Assembly: GCA_016792785.1 (NCBI GenBank)
Contig: JAEUML010000037.1
Coordinates: 1 to 34,957 of the forward strand
DNA length: 34,957 bases
Direction: 5' to 3'
DNA from: Alphaproteobacteria bacterium
GTDB taxonomy: Bacteria; Pseudomonadota; Alphaproteobacteria; Micropepsales; Micropepsaceae
Shown here one piece after another: positions 7,369 to 14,575 of this stretch. Position numbers and translations under genes: made by a program. The first letter of the stretch is position 1. Each line of letters begins with the position of its first letter. The notes under the pieces are model-generated. The model was not told the DNA's origin, made no database searches, and worked only from the letters and a program-made list of their open reading frames with translations.

Positions 7369-10023
7369 TCAGTGTGCGGCGGCGTGGCGTTGGCGCTCGG
7401 CGTCGCCCGCGCGCGCCAAGGCGGCGGCGATGTTGTTCAGCCGCTCGATCGATTCGAACACGGTGTGAATAGCGGCGTCTGACTTGCGTTGGTCGCCGTG
7501 TTCATCGGCCGCGCGCTCGGTCGGGCTCAAGCTGTCGCTGACGTCTTTGAAGCGTGCGGCCACGGCCGATTGGGCGAGGTGTTCTGCGCGCGTCTCCAGG
7601 CGGGCAATCAGCTGCACGAGGGCGTCGAGGTCGGCGGTCGCGGTGTCGACCGGCAGCGGCTCGGGCGGCGCTTCGTCGTAAGCGGCGGGTTCGGGCGCGT
7701 TCGCGAAGTAGGAGAAGAGCGACTCCGCGCGGGCGCCTAGGTCAATCGCCGCTTCGCGCAGGGCGGGACCTTCGGTGACGCCGGTCGACTGCGAGCGCGC
7801 CGCTATCGTGCGCAAGCCGCTTGTGATCGCGTGCAGCTCACCGCGCAGCGCTTCCGACGCGGGCGCGACCGCGGCTGCGCGGCTTTCGATTTCCTCCGCA
7901 TGGCGATCGAGCGCCTTGCCCATATTCTTCAGGCGCGCGGCGCGGTCGGCGTTGGCGGCGAGCTTCTTCACTTCCGCAGCAAAGGCGCCCAATGCGTCCT
8001 TCAGCGATTGCGTTTGATCGAAACGCGACTGCGCGGCGTTCATTTCGGCGGCGAGGTTCTTCAGGCGCGCCATGATCTCGTTGCCCGGCACGTCGGCGAG
8101 CGTCACGCGCTTCTGCTGGGGTTCGTCGACCGCCGCCTTGGCAGTGAGGAACGGCATGTCGGCGCCGGCGAGCAGGCGATCCTCCGTCAGACGCACTGCA
8201 AGGTCGCGGATTTCGGCGCGGATCGTGTCGGCTTGCGCCTGCAGCGCTTTCGCTAGGTCTTCGACGATCGGCGTCGGGGCTGCCGGCGCTGGGACGGCCG
8301 GTTTGTCGAGGTGTGCCGCGATGCGGTCGAGGCGCGCGATCGCTTCGGAAAGTTGGTTCTGCGTGGCTGCCGCTTCGCCCAGCGTGCGCTGGGCTGCGCC
8401 GACGGCTTGGACCGCTTGTGCGGACGATTCTTGGCGGACGGTCGCGTCGTCGCGGAACAGGCGCAGCACGTCTTCGAAGTCGGCGACCGATTTCGACATG
8501 CGCGCTTCGGCCTCTGCCGTGCGCTCGCCCAACGCACCCTCGGCGCTTTTCAATGCCGCGACCGTGTCGCCTGCGCGTTCGTGCAGCTTGGCCAGGATCA
8601 GCGTCAGATGCTGTTCCAGATTGTCGAGTGCGGTCAGTTTCTGCGTCAGGCGCTCGTCGGTCGTGCCGACAACGTCGCTCAAGCGGGCGGCAAGACTGCG
8701 AACCGTGTCGCCCGTGTTCGCGGCGTCGGACGAGATCTTGTCGCACGCGGCGAAGAATGCGCCTTGGATCGATTGGGCGTCGGTCGCGACGCGTTTCAGC
8801 GCGCCGCTGGCCGCGGAGAGTTTGCTTGCGGCGGCGGACGTCTTGTCGCGTGCGGCAGTGAACGACTGTTCGATCGCGCTGCCGGCGGCGCCGAGGTGGG
8901 CCGCGACCGCGTCGAGGCGCGAGGCGTGCTCGTTCGTCGCCGCGCCGAGTTTGGCGGTCGAGGCGCGGATGTCGGCAACGGCTGCGTTCGCTTCCGTGCT
9001 CAACGCCTTGGCGGCGTCGCCGAAGCCTGCGTTCGATTGCGCGAGCTTCTGCACGGTCGTTTCAAATTGGCGGCGGTTGTCGTCTTGGAGGCGCACGATG
9101 CCGTTCGATGCGTCTTTCAATGCATCGGTCGCTGAGGTGACGTCGGCGACGAGCCTTTCGAACAGGACAGACGCCTTGCCGTCGAGCGTTACGTGGATCT
9201 GGCCTTTCTCGGCCAGCGCTTTGAGTGCGCTCGTTTCGGCGAGGCCGCGGCGGACCTTTTCGCCGGCGCGCGCGAGGGCGCCGAATTCGTCTTTGCGCTC
9301 GGTGCCCCAGATTTTTTGACCGACGGCGCCGTCGCCGACCGAGCCCAGGCTGTGCTCCAACGCTTTCAGCGGTTGGATGATTCCCAATTGCAACAGTCCG
9401 GCGACGATCAATAGTCCAAGCACGATAAGAACGACGACGGCGATGACGAGGACTTGGCTCCAGTTCAACACCGACGCCGCGCCGCCCAGGCGATGCTCGA
9501 TGTTCGCCTGGCGCAAACGGTCAAGCGCGCTGCGCAAGGAAAGGTATGTGGCCTCGAGCTGCGGCGTTTGCGGCAGCGCGTTCAAGGCCTCCATGCCCGG
9601 GCTGCCACGCAACGCTGCGTCTCCCAATGCCGGGGCGATGCGGGAAATATGGGCGAAGGCCTCGGTGACTGCGGCGGCTTCGTTCAACGCGTCGCCCGCG
9701 AGCGGGTCGCCGGCGTAGAGCGCGCGCAGGGTGCTAAGGGCGTGGGCGGCTTTGGCGACGTCTTGGGCGAGGCGGGGCTTGGCCGCCGCGTTACCCGTCA
9801 GACGGTAGTTGCGATAGGTTTTGAGAAACCCGCCGTAACCCAATGATTTTTCTATATTTGCGATTGCGGCGCCGGCCTGGCGGTGGTGCGCGGCTGGGTC
9901 CTTTAGGTCGCGCTGAACTTCGCTGACGTAGCCGACGAAATACGCGCCGCCCACGATCAGGGCGGCGGCGACAATGGCTGCCGCCGCGCATAACGCGCGA
10001 CTGGTCGACGAAAGCGTGCGCAC
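7369..10023 (-). CDS. HAMP-domain membrane protein with long cytoplasmic coiled coil, chemoreceptor-like without signalling tip
   Basis: 884-residue protein from a GTG at 10023 with a GGGGG ribosome site. It has a first membrane helix at about residues 9-31, then a periplasmic helical sensor of about 155 residues that includes IEKSLGYGGFLKTYRNYRL (58-75), similar to the IGYGG-type four-helix sensors of chemoreceptors and cyclases. The second helix is at about 189-214 and a HAMP domain at about 212-262 (IIQPLKALE ... DEFGAL). The remaining 600 residues are Ala-rich heptad-type coiled coil. The conserved chemoreceptor hairpin tip (the E-x-Q-T-N-L-L-A-L-N-A type motif) is not found, and neither is a kinase, GGDEF or phosphatase domain. 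It may be a structural or signalling scaffold. The small gene upstream (10107-10334) is on the same strand, 83 bases away. Confidence 0.85.
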   Translation of the reverse strand: MRTLSSTSRALCAAAAIVAAALIVGGAYFVGYVSEVQRDLKDPAAHHRQAGAAIANIEKSLGYGGFLKTYRNYRLTGNAAAKPRLAQDVAKAAHALSTLRALYAGDPLAGDALNEAAAVTEAFAHISRIAPALGDAALRGSPGMEALNALPQTPQLEATYLSLRSALDRLRQANIEHRLGGAASVLNWSQVLVIAVVVLIVLGLLIVAGLLQLGIIQPLKALEHSLGSVGDGAVGQKIWGTERKDEFGALARAGEKVRRGLAETSALKALAEKGQIHVTLDGKASVLFERLVADVTSATDALKDASNGIVRLQDDNRRQFETTVQKLAQSNAGFGDAAKALSTEANAAVADIRASTAKLGAATNEHASRLDAVAAHLGAAGSAIEQSFTAARDKTSAAASKLSAASGALKRVATDAQSIQGAFFAACDKISSDAANTGDTVRSLAARLSDVVGTTDERLTQKLTALDNLEQHLTLILAKLHERAGDTVAALKSAEGALGERTAEAEARMSKSVADFEDVLRLFRDDATVRQESSAQAVQAVGAAQRTLGEAAATQNQLSEAIARLDRIAAHLDKPAVPAPAAPTPIVEDLAKALQAQADTIRAEIRDLAVRLTEDRLLAGADMPFLTAKAAVDEPQQKRVTLADVPGNEIMARLKNLAAEMNAAQSRFDQTQSLKDALGAFAAEVKKLAANADRAARLKNMGKALDRHAEEIESRAAAVAPASEALRGELHAITSGLRTIAARSQSTGVTEGPALREAAIDLGARAESLFSYFANAPEPAAYDEAPPEPLPVDTATADLDALVQLIARLETRAEHLAQSAVAARFKDVSDSLSPTERAADEHGDQRKSDAAIHTVFESIERLNNIAAALARAGDAERQRHAAAH

Positions 10024-10106
10024 TGATCCCCCGGCGGCCCCGCCGCCCGCGCTAATGATTCGTTCACGCAGTTTAAGGGACGGAGCGGGCCCGAGGCGAG
10101 TTGCCG

Positions 10107-10334
10107 TTACATCACGCGAGCGCGTTCAATGCGTTCGACGACGGCGTCGATGCGCGCCATGACGGCGCCCAAACGCAGGATCGCGGTTTCGTTCGCGCCG
10201 CGCCAAGCCGAGAGATGACGGCGCAACCCTGAGCTCAGCGCTTCGAGTTCGTCCACTTCGCCGTGAAGCGCGGGCGAGAAGTTCGCTTCGACTTTTTTTT
10301 GGTTCTTGGACGTCGTCGCGTGGGCGGTGGTCAT
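10107..10334 (-). CDS. Small helical protein (hypothetical)
   Basis: 75-residue protein of unknown function. A basic, Thr/Ser/Lys-rich N-terminus is followed by an amphipathic helical region (about residues 20-75) with charged heptads and RIDAVVERIERA near the end. There is no membrane segment and no cysteine. The ATG at 10334 is chosen because a purine-rich GGGAGAAGAAA tract lies upstream of it; the frame extends further upstream, but that extension runs into the terminator hairpin of the tadE-like genes. It is co-directional with the large HAMP coiled-coil gene downstream, so the two may be cotranscribed; both are helical. Confidence 0.6.
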   Translation of the reverse strand: MTTAHATTSKNQKKVEANFSPALHGEVDELEALSSGLRRHLSAWRGANETAILRLGAVMARIDAVVERIERARVM

Positions 10335-10354
10335 TTTCGTTTCTTCTCCCGCTC

Positions 10355-10394
10355 GAAAAAAAGCGTGCCGTCGAATGTCGATCGACGGCACGCT
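10355..10394 (-). terminator. Rho-independent terminator of the tadE-like operon
   Basis: Perfect 13-bp inverted repeat, AGCGTGCCGTCGA at 10362-10374 and its complement at 10382-10394, with a 7-base loop. On the minus strand it is followed by a run of seven T (10362-10356). It lies 37 bases beyond the stop of the second TadE-like gene, so it ends the minus-strand pseudopilin transcript. Confidence 0.9.
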
Positions 10395-10431
10395 AAACGC
10401 GACAGGTAAAGAGTGCGTAAGTTTCGCGACG

Positions 10432-10959
10432 CTATTGGCGCAACACCTGCGTCGATCGGCGCGGCTTCAAATAAAACGTGTCGCTCACCGTCATGCCGTC
10501 GGTGAGATACATGCCGAACAGCGTTTTGTAGGTGAAGCTCACTTCGGCCATAATGATCCCTTGGTTGTCGGGAACGATGTCGTCTGGGACCGTGATCGGC
10601 GATCCTTCCGAGTAGGCGGAGGTGTTGCGGGCATCACTCCACGCAACCGTGGTTTCACCGTCGGAATCGGCGACGACCGACGTGATGCGAACTTGCGCAT
10701 CGGCGGGATTGAACGGACGCAGGACCACGTCGAGCGCGCCCATGATGTCAGAAATTTCAGTGTCGTCGATCACTGTGTCCTGCGCGACAAGGTCGGCGGC
10801 GGCAGATGCGACGTTTGCAACTTTGCGCGCGGCCAGAATGTAGTTCGAGATTTCGGCGATGCCGAAGAATGTGGCCAACATGATAGGCAGGATCAGTGCG
10901 AATTCGATCGCGGACATGCCTCCGTCGGCGCGGCGAAAGCTCTTGAAGAACCGGTTCAT
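10432..10959 (-). CDS. TadE-like minor pseudopilin of the Flp/Tad pilus (second copy)
   Basis: 175-residue TadE-family protein. A basic N-terminus (MNRFFKSFRRADGG) precedes the conserved pseudopilin-type segment MSAIEFALILPIML, where the invariant Glu lies five residues after the likely Gly-Met junction. A hydrophobic helix then leads into an extracytoplasmic domain of about 130 residues. TadE/TadF proteins are processed by the prepilin peptidase and needed for Flp pilus assembly. The ATG at 10959 is chosen: it follows the stop of the first TadE-like gene by 11 bases and has AAGG at suitable spacing; a longer in-frame extension would overlap that gene. A strong terminator follows. It could equally be called TadF. 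Confidence 0.85.
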   Translation of the reverse strand: MNRFFKSFRRADGGMSAIEFALILPIMLATFFGIAEISNYILAARKVANVASAAADLVAQDTVIDDTEISDIMGALDVVLRPFNPADAQVRITSVVADSDGETTVAWSDARNTSAYSEGSPITVPDDIVPDNQGIIMAEVSFTYKTLFGMYLTDGMTVSDTFYLKPRRSTQVLRQ

Positions 10960-10970
10960 GGGCGCCGCCT

Positions 10971-11525
10971 TCAGTTGTTCAGGATCGAGCCGAACGGCTC
11001 GTTGCGGAATGCGATCGTCGCCTCGAGCAGGCGGTGTCCTCCGGCCATGTTGACGAACTGAGTGCCGACGGTCGGCGTCATCATGGGCCAGCTGTAGAAC
11101 GCGCGAACGACGACCACGTCGCCGGCCGCGCCCGGGTCGAAGGTCAAGTTGCCGGTCATGTTGCCGTTGCCGTCGAGGGCGGCCGGGAACTGCACGCCGC
11201 CGAAGCCCGAGTACTTGCGCACGTCGAGACCCAGGCGCGCGTCGCAACCGAGCAGCATCGAGATTTCGTTGCACACAAGCGTGCGGAACTGCGCCGCCGT
11301 CATATTGGCGGCCTGCGCTTGACCCGTACGTATTTGCCGCGCGGCCGCGACGAGGCCGTTTTCGAGCGTGGTCGACGCGAAGAAAATTAAGGCCACGTCG
11401 AAGATTGCGTAGAGCAGGAGAAAGAACGGCATCGCGACCATGGCGAATTCGACCGCGGTGGCGCCACCGTTCGCGCGCTTGAAACGGCTCAAGAACAGCA
11501 TCGTCCTCGGCATCATCAGAAGCAT
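10971..11525 (-). CDS. TadE-like minor pseudopilin of the Flp/Tad pilus (first copy)
   Basis: 184-residue TadE-family protein. The N-terminus is basic (RFKRANGG) and is followed by ATAVEFAMVAMPFFLLLYAI, the pseudopilin signature with Glu in the +5 region and a long hydrophobic helix (about residues 20-50). The extracytoplasmic domain carries two cysteines, in TLVCNE and LLGCDA. The ATG at 11525 has AAGGGAG six bases upstream. It is first in a two-gene minus-strand operon and divergent from the TadG-like gene across a 302-base promoter region. A role in pilus assembly is inferred from the family and the neighbouring cpa genes. Confidence 0.87.
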   Translation of the reverse strand: MLLMMPRTMLFLSRFKRANGGATAVEFAMVAMPFFLLLYAIFDVALIFFASTTLENGLVAAARQIRTGQAQAANMTAAQFRTLVCNEISMLLGCDARLGLDVRKYSGFGGVQFPAALDGNGNMTGNLTFDPGAAGDVVVVRAFYSWPMMTPTVGTQFVNMAGGHRLLEATIAFRNEPFGSILNN

Positions 11526-11827
11526 GACGCGCTCCCTTCCCGGTTCATCGCACGCGTCGCTTCAGGCGCACGCCGATCACCAAACGACAAGGCTCTATCA
11601 TCAACGGGTCGGCCCGTGAAGGTGATGTTCAAGTTACGCTGAATAATGTACTAACATTTGCACCCTGTTTCTTTGTGGCACAAATTTTCCTTTGTTACTT
11701 TATTCACTTCTTACTTGTCTCTTCATGTTTTCTTAAGTCCTGGAAACGCATTCTGTGCCCAAAGTGTGCAGAAGCTCGTTTCAACGGGCCGTCGTTTCGT
11801 CACGGGTACAAGGTAGGAGCGAAAGCC
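11526..11827. other. Divergent promoter region between tadE-like operon and tadG-like gene
   Basis: 302 bases without a gene, notably AT-richer than the surroundings between 11630 and 11750. It must hold promoters for both directions, but no unambiguous -35/-10 pair could be assigned. It contains a perfect 13-bp palindrome, TTTGTG-G-CACAAA, at 11672-11684. The plus-strand frame of the TadG-like gene stays open back to 11675, but the ATG at 11828 with its GGAG site is the better start. Confidence 0.5.
11672..11684. promoter_or_regulatory. Palindrome TTTGTGGCACAAA, possible operator
   Basis: Perfect inverted repeat of six bases around a single G, in the AT-rich divergent region between the tadE-like operon and the tadG-like gene. 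Its position suggests a dimeric regulator site serving one or both directions. No specific regulator is implied. Confidence 0.3.
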
Positions 11828-13324
11828 ATGTTGCGCTCGATCACGCGCGCTTTCAGCGCGGCGGCTCGGAAATTCCGGGCATCGGAAAAAGGCAATGTCG
11901 CGATGATCTACGCGCTTGCTTTGCTGCCGTCGATGGCGGCGGTAGGCTCTGCGGTCGATCTGACGCGTGCGATGGTCGTCAAGATGCGGCTCGGCGAGGC
12001 GCTCGACGCGGCGGGTCTCTCCGTCGGCGGCACCGTCGGTCTCAGCGGTCCGGAGATGACCGCCAAGGCGCAGAAATTCTTCTACGCCAACTATCCCGAC
12101 AATGAACTCGGCACAGTGACGGCGTTGACGGTCACTGCGTCGGGACAGAATCTTGTGACGGTTGCCGGCACCGCGCGCGTCGACACGGCGTTCATGGGCT
12201 TGTTCGGAATCACCTATCTCGACGTGTCGGTGAACGTCGAAGTGACGCGCGAGTCCAAGGGCCTCGAGATCGCGCTTGTGCTGGACAACACCGGTTCTAT
12301 GGCCTCGAACGGCAAGATCGGCGCGCTTCGGTCGGCCACGACCGAGCTCATCGGCATTTTGTTCGGCGATCAGAACACGCCGTCGCACTTGAAGATGTCG
12401 TTGGTGCCGTTCTCGCAGACGGTCAGGGTCGATACGGTGCAGTTCTTGAACAACGGCTGGATGGACACTCAAGGCTTGTCGCAGTACGCGCGGGTGAACT
12501 TCAACAACAACATGTATGCCTTCGCGGTTTGGCCAACGATGAGCAACAAGAGCTGGGGCGGCTGTCTGGAAGCGCGTCCGGCGGGCCTTGAAGAGACGGA
12601 CGATGCACCGGATGCGAGCGACCCGAACACACTGTGGGTGCCGTATTTCGAGCCGGACGGGCCGAACAACCCGCCGTATTCCGGGTACACGACTTACGTC
12701 AACGACGGCGTTACGGGCGACCAGGATACGCGCCTGAAGAACGCCGCGAAGTATATCGGGCAAAACAGAACGAACCCAAACAGCGACTGCAACATGCAGC
12801 GGATCCTGCCGCTGACGAACAACAAGTTGTCGCTGCAGAGCTACGTTTCGGGCATGATCTCGACCGGCTACACGCACATCGCGATCGGCGCCGCCTGGGG
12901 CTGGCGCACGCTGTCGCCGACGGCGCCCTATACCGAGGGTTCCGACTACGGCGATCCGGAGTGGACGAAGGCGATGGTGTTCTTGACCGACGGTTTGAAC
13001 ACGATCGACAGCAACGGCACCTGGCACCGGTCGAACTACACCGCGTACAACTACCTCATCCGCGGTACGCTCGGCACGACGAACGCGGCCACGGCCGAGG
13101 CCAACCAGGATACGCGTACGCGCACGGTTTGTACGCGCATCAAGGACGCCGGCATCCGCATCTACTCGATCTTGCTCGAGGAGGACTCGACGCGCGCGAA
13201 GAACCTTATGCGCGACTGCGCGAGCGATCCGTCGCTCTACTTCGAGTCGCCGACGTCGGCCGAATTGACGCCGGTGTTCCAAGCGATCGCGCAAGACTTG
13301 TCGAATCTGCGCCTCAGCCAATAA
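11828..13324 (+). CDS. TadG-like pilus assembly protein with von Willebrand factor A domain
   Basis: 498-residue TadG-type protein. An N-terminal membrane helix (about residues 24-46) lies in a TadE-like context (ASEKGNVAMIYALALLPSMA). A VWA domain follows from about residue 148 to the end. The metal-binding site is visible as D153-x-T155-x-S157 in LDNTGSM, and a second Asp is at 388 (FLTDG). A long insertion rich in Asn, Tyr and Gly (about 220-350) holds several cysteines, as in other TadG homologues. The ATG at 11828 is chosen for its GGAG upstream and the compact basic N-terminus; an open frame continues upstream but starts in the AT-rich promoter region. TadG is a Tad-locus protein thought to anchor or assemble the pilus at the envelope. 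A terminator follows. Confidence 0.88.
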   Translation: MLRSITRAFSAAARKFRASEKGNVAMIYALALLPSMAAVGSAVDLTRAMVVKMRLGEALDAAGLSVGGTVGLSGPEMTAKAQKFFYANYPDNELGTVTALTVTASGQNLVTVAGTARVDTAFMGLFGITYLDVSVNVEVTRESKGLEIALVLDNTGSMASNGKIGALRSATTELIGILFGDQNTPSHLKMSLVPFSQTVRVDTVQFLNNGWMDTQGLSQYARVNFNNNMYAFAVWPTMSNKSWGGCLEARPAGLEETDDAPDASDPNTLWVPYFEPDGPNNPPYSGYTTYVNDGVTGDQDTRLKNAAKYIGQNRTNPNSDCNMQRILPLTNNKLSLQSYVSGMISTGYTHIAIGAAWGWRTLSPTAPYTEGSDYGDPEWTKAMVFLTDGLNTIDSNGTWHRSNYTAYNYLIRGTLGTTNAATAEANQDTRTRTVCTRIKDAGIRIYSILLEEDSTRAKNLMRDCASDPSLYFESPTSAELTPVFQAIAQDLSNLRLSQ

Positions 13325-13346
13325 ACAAGGGCGTTCCAGACAAAGA

Positions 13347-13385
13347 AGAAGGCCCGGCAGGTGACTGCCGGGCCTTCTCGCTTTT
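13347..13385 (+). terminator. Terminator between convergent tadG-like and CpaC-N-like genes
   Basis: Perfect 14-bp inverted repeat, AGAAGGCCCGGCAG at 13347-13360 and its complement at 13365-13378, with a GTGA loop, followed by CGCTTTT. It lies 22 bases after the tadG-like stop. On the minus strand the stem is followed by TCTTTG, so it may also act for the convergent gene. Confidence 0.85.
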
Positions 13386-13407
13386 CGGGGGAATGAGTTG
13401 CGTGCGA

Positions 13408-13890
13408 TTACTTGCGCTGCGAAGAGAGTTCGGCGGCCTTGCTGGAGATCTCGACCTTGCGGTCGGCGTCTTGCGCCATTCCCTGCATCGCGAGGTCGCC
13501 CTGGGTGACGGTGCGTTCGCAGTGCACCGAGCATGCGAGGTTTTGCTGACCTGAGGGACCGCGATAAAGTGTGACCTGTTGCGACATCGGAGCGCCGACC
13601 GTCACCAGCGTGTTGATGACTTCGTTGCCTTCGCCGTCGATGGCGACGATGTTCGTGTTGCCGAACATGCGGCCCTGCACGTAAACGGTGCGATCGTTGA
13701 CCAGAAGTGCGTCCGCAATCGCGGCATTGCCGACGACGACCGTCTTTGCCGGGCGATCGAGACGAACCACCGTCGCCTGGTCATAATCGACGCGCATTTG
13801 CGGACGTTCGGCCGATTCATCGGCGCCGGCCGGCGCCGACAGAATGGTGAGCGCGGCTGCGGTCATGAGAGCGGCGCGGAAGGCGGTCAT
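13408..13890 (-). CDS. Stand-alone pilus-assembly (secretin N-terminal-like) domain protein
   Basis: 160-residue exported protein. The signal peptide is residues 1-23 (MTAFRAALMTAAALTILSAPAGA). The mature part resembles the N-terminal pilus-formation domain of CpaC: compare VVRLDRPAKTVVVGNAAIADALLVNDRTVYVQG here with the IIELPEDARDVLVSNPQVVDAVV region of the cpaC product in this window. A C-terminal extension carries two cysteines (NLACSVHCER) and a helical tail. There is no secretin domain. The ATG at 13890 has CGGAG seven bases upstream. It is convergent with the tadG-like gene and divergent from flp. A periplasmic accessory role for the secretin is inferred. Confidence 0.82.
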   Translation of the reverse strand: MTAFRAALMTAAALTILSAPAGADESAERPQMRVDYDQATVVRLDRPAKTVVVGNAAIADALLVNDRTVYVQGRMFGNTNIVAIDGEGNEVINTLVTVGAPMSQQVTLYRGPSGQQNLACSVHCERTVTQGDLAMQGMAQDADRKVEISSKAAELSSQRK

Positions 13891-14218
13891 GGCGTTCTCC
13901 GAGTGACGGTTCCCTGGTCGGGGAGGTTGGCGCAAAGCGATTAAGGATGTCTGAACCCTGAATACGGACGGCGTCCGGCGGAAGCTGTGCGAATTTGAAA
14001 CATAGCGGCGTTCGATGGTTCTGTTTTTCTTTTCTGTGCTAACTCAATGTTAGGGACGAACGTGTTTTTTCTATTGTGGATTGGCGGAATACCTCTCGAA
14101 TACAGCCGCTTTAATACTTCGTTAGGTGCGTCTCCCTAAGCTCCCCCTGTTTGCGCGAGCAGCTCGCTAGAAGCTGCGCGGGTAAACGGTGCAGTGGTGT
14201 CAATTGAAGGAGGCCTCA
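13891..14218. other. Divergent promoter region upstream of the Flp pilin gene
   Basis: 328 bases without a gene, AT-richer between 13990 and 14130. It contains the hyphenated palindrome CTAAC-N5-GTTAG (14039-14053), the CtrA-like element at 14111-14140 and a small hairpin in the presumed flp leader (GCAGCT around 14158-14163, AGCTGC around 14171-14176). The flp start has a strong AAGGAGG ribosome site. Confidence 0.5.
14111..14140 (+). promoter_or_regulatory. CtrA-like box and putative promoter of the Flp pilin gene
   Basis: TTAA-N7-TTAG at 14111-14125 is one mismatch from the CtrA consensus TTAA-N7-TTAA. CCCTAAG follows at 14134-14140. Read as a promoter: -35 TTAATA, an 18-base spacer, -10 CCTAAG, giving a leader of about 70 bases. 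In Caulobacter the pilin gene pilA is directly activated by CtrA, so the position fits. The same element occurs at 6487-6516. Confidence 0.55.
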
Positions 14219-14380
14219 ATGAGCCGCTTTGTAACTCGCTTTCTGAAAGACGAATCGGGCGCGACCGCCATCGAATACGGTCTGATCGCCGCTCTGATCG
14301 CCGTTGTGATCATCACCGCGCTGACGACCGTGGGTACGAACCTGACGGGTACGTTCACGGACGTCGCCGCGAAGCTCTAA
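14219..14380 (+). CDS. Flp/Fap-type pilin (major Tad pilin)
   Basis: 53-residue prepilin, the major subunit of the Flp pilus (pilA in Caulobacter). The leader is basic (MSRFVTRFLKDESG) and ends at Gly14; the prepilin peptidase should cut before Ala15. The mature N-terminus ATAIEYGLIAALIAV carries the invariant Glu19-Tyr20 pair of the Flp motif. The hydrophobic helix runs to about residue 40 and the tail is short. The ATG at 14219 has AAGGAGG six bases upstream. A dedicated strong terminator follows 45 bases after the stop, so the pilin is probably made from its own abundant short transcript, separate from cpaA and cpaB-tadC. Confidence 0.96.
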   Translation: MSRFVTRFLKDESGATAIEYGLIAALIAVVIITALTTVGTNLTGTFTDVAAKL

Positions 14381-14424
14381 GACTGTTCGCGTCGCGCGTT
14401 CGCGCGCGTCGCGTGCAGCTTTGG

Positions 14425-14469
14425 AAAAGGCCGCCAGCCCCGCTTGCGCAGGGCTGGCGGCTTTTTTTT
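14425..14469 (+). terminator. Rho-independent terminator of the Flp pilin gene
   Basis: 11-bp perfect stem, GCCGCCAGCCC at 14430-14440 and its complement at 14451-14461, with a 10-base loop. Eight T follow (14462-14469) and four A lie on the other side, so the stem can extend. This is a strong intrinsic terminator placed between the pilin gene and cpaA. Confidence 0.95.
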
Positions 14470-14504
14470 CGCGGTTCCCGCGAAGGCATGAGGCGACGCT
14501 AAGA

Positions 14505-14518
14505 ACCCTTAAGAGGGT
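14505..14518. promoter_or_regulatory. Hyphenated palindrome upstream of cpaA
   Basis: ACCCT-TAAG-AGGGT, an inverted repeat of five bases around TAAG, 58 bases before the cpaA start. The centre reads TTAA, followed seven bases later by GTAA, so it also loosely resembles a CtrA box. It is a weak candidate for a regulatory site. Confidence 0.25.
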
Positions 14519-14575
14519 AGTAAGACGGCGAGCTTAGCTTGTGCTGTCCGGTCGTCTCGGACGGGGGCAGGCGTT

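Noticed and set aside
7369-10023. Calling the HAMP protein a methyl-accepting chemotaxis protein
   Set aside because: The conserved hairpin tip and glutamate methylation pattern are not visible in the coiled coil.
11677-11692. Sigma-54-like TGGCAC followed by TTCC in the tadE/tadG divergent region
   Set aside because: The -12 element should contain TTGC; here it reads TTCC, and no activator gene or matching second site was seen.
11723-13534. 603-codon minus-strand frame opposite the tadG-like gene
   Set aside because: Arg-rich composition without motifs, and it crosses a strong terminator; the plus-strand VWA protein is clearly the real gene.
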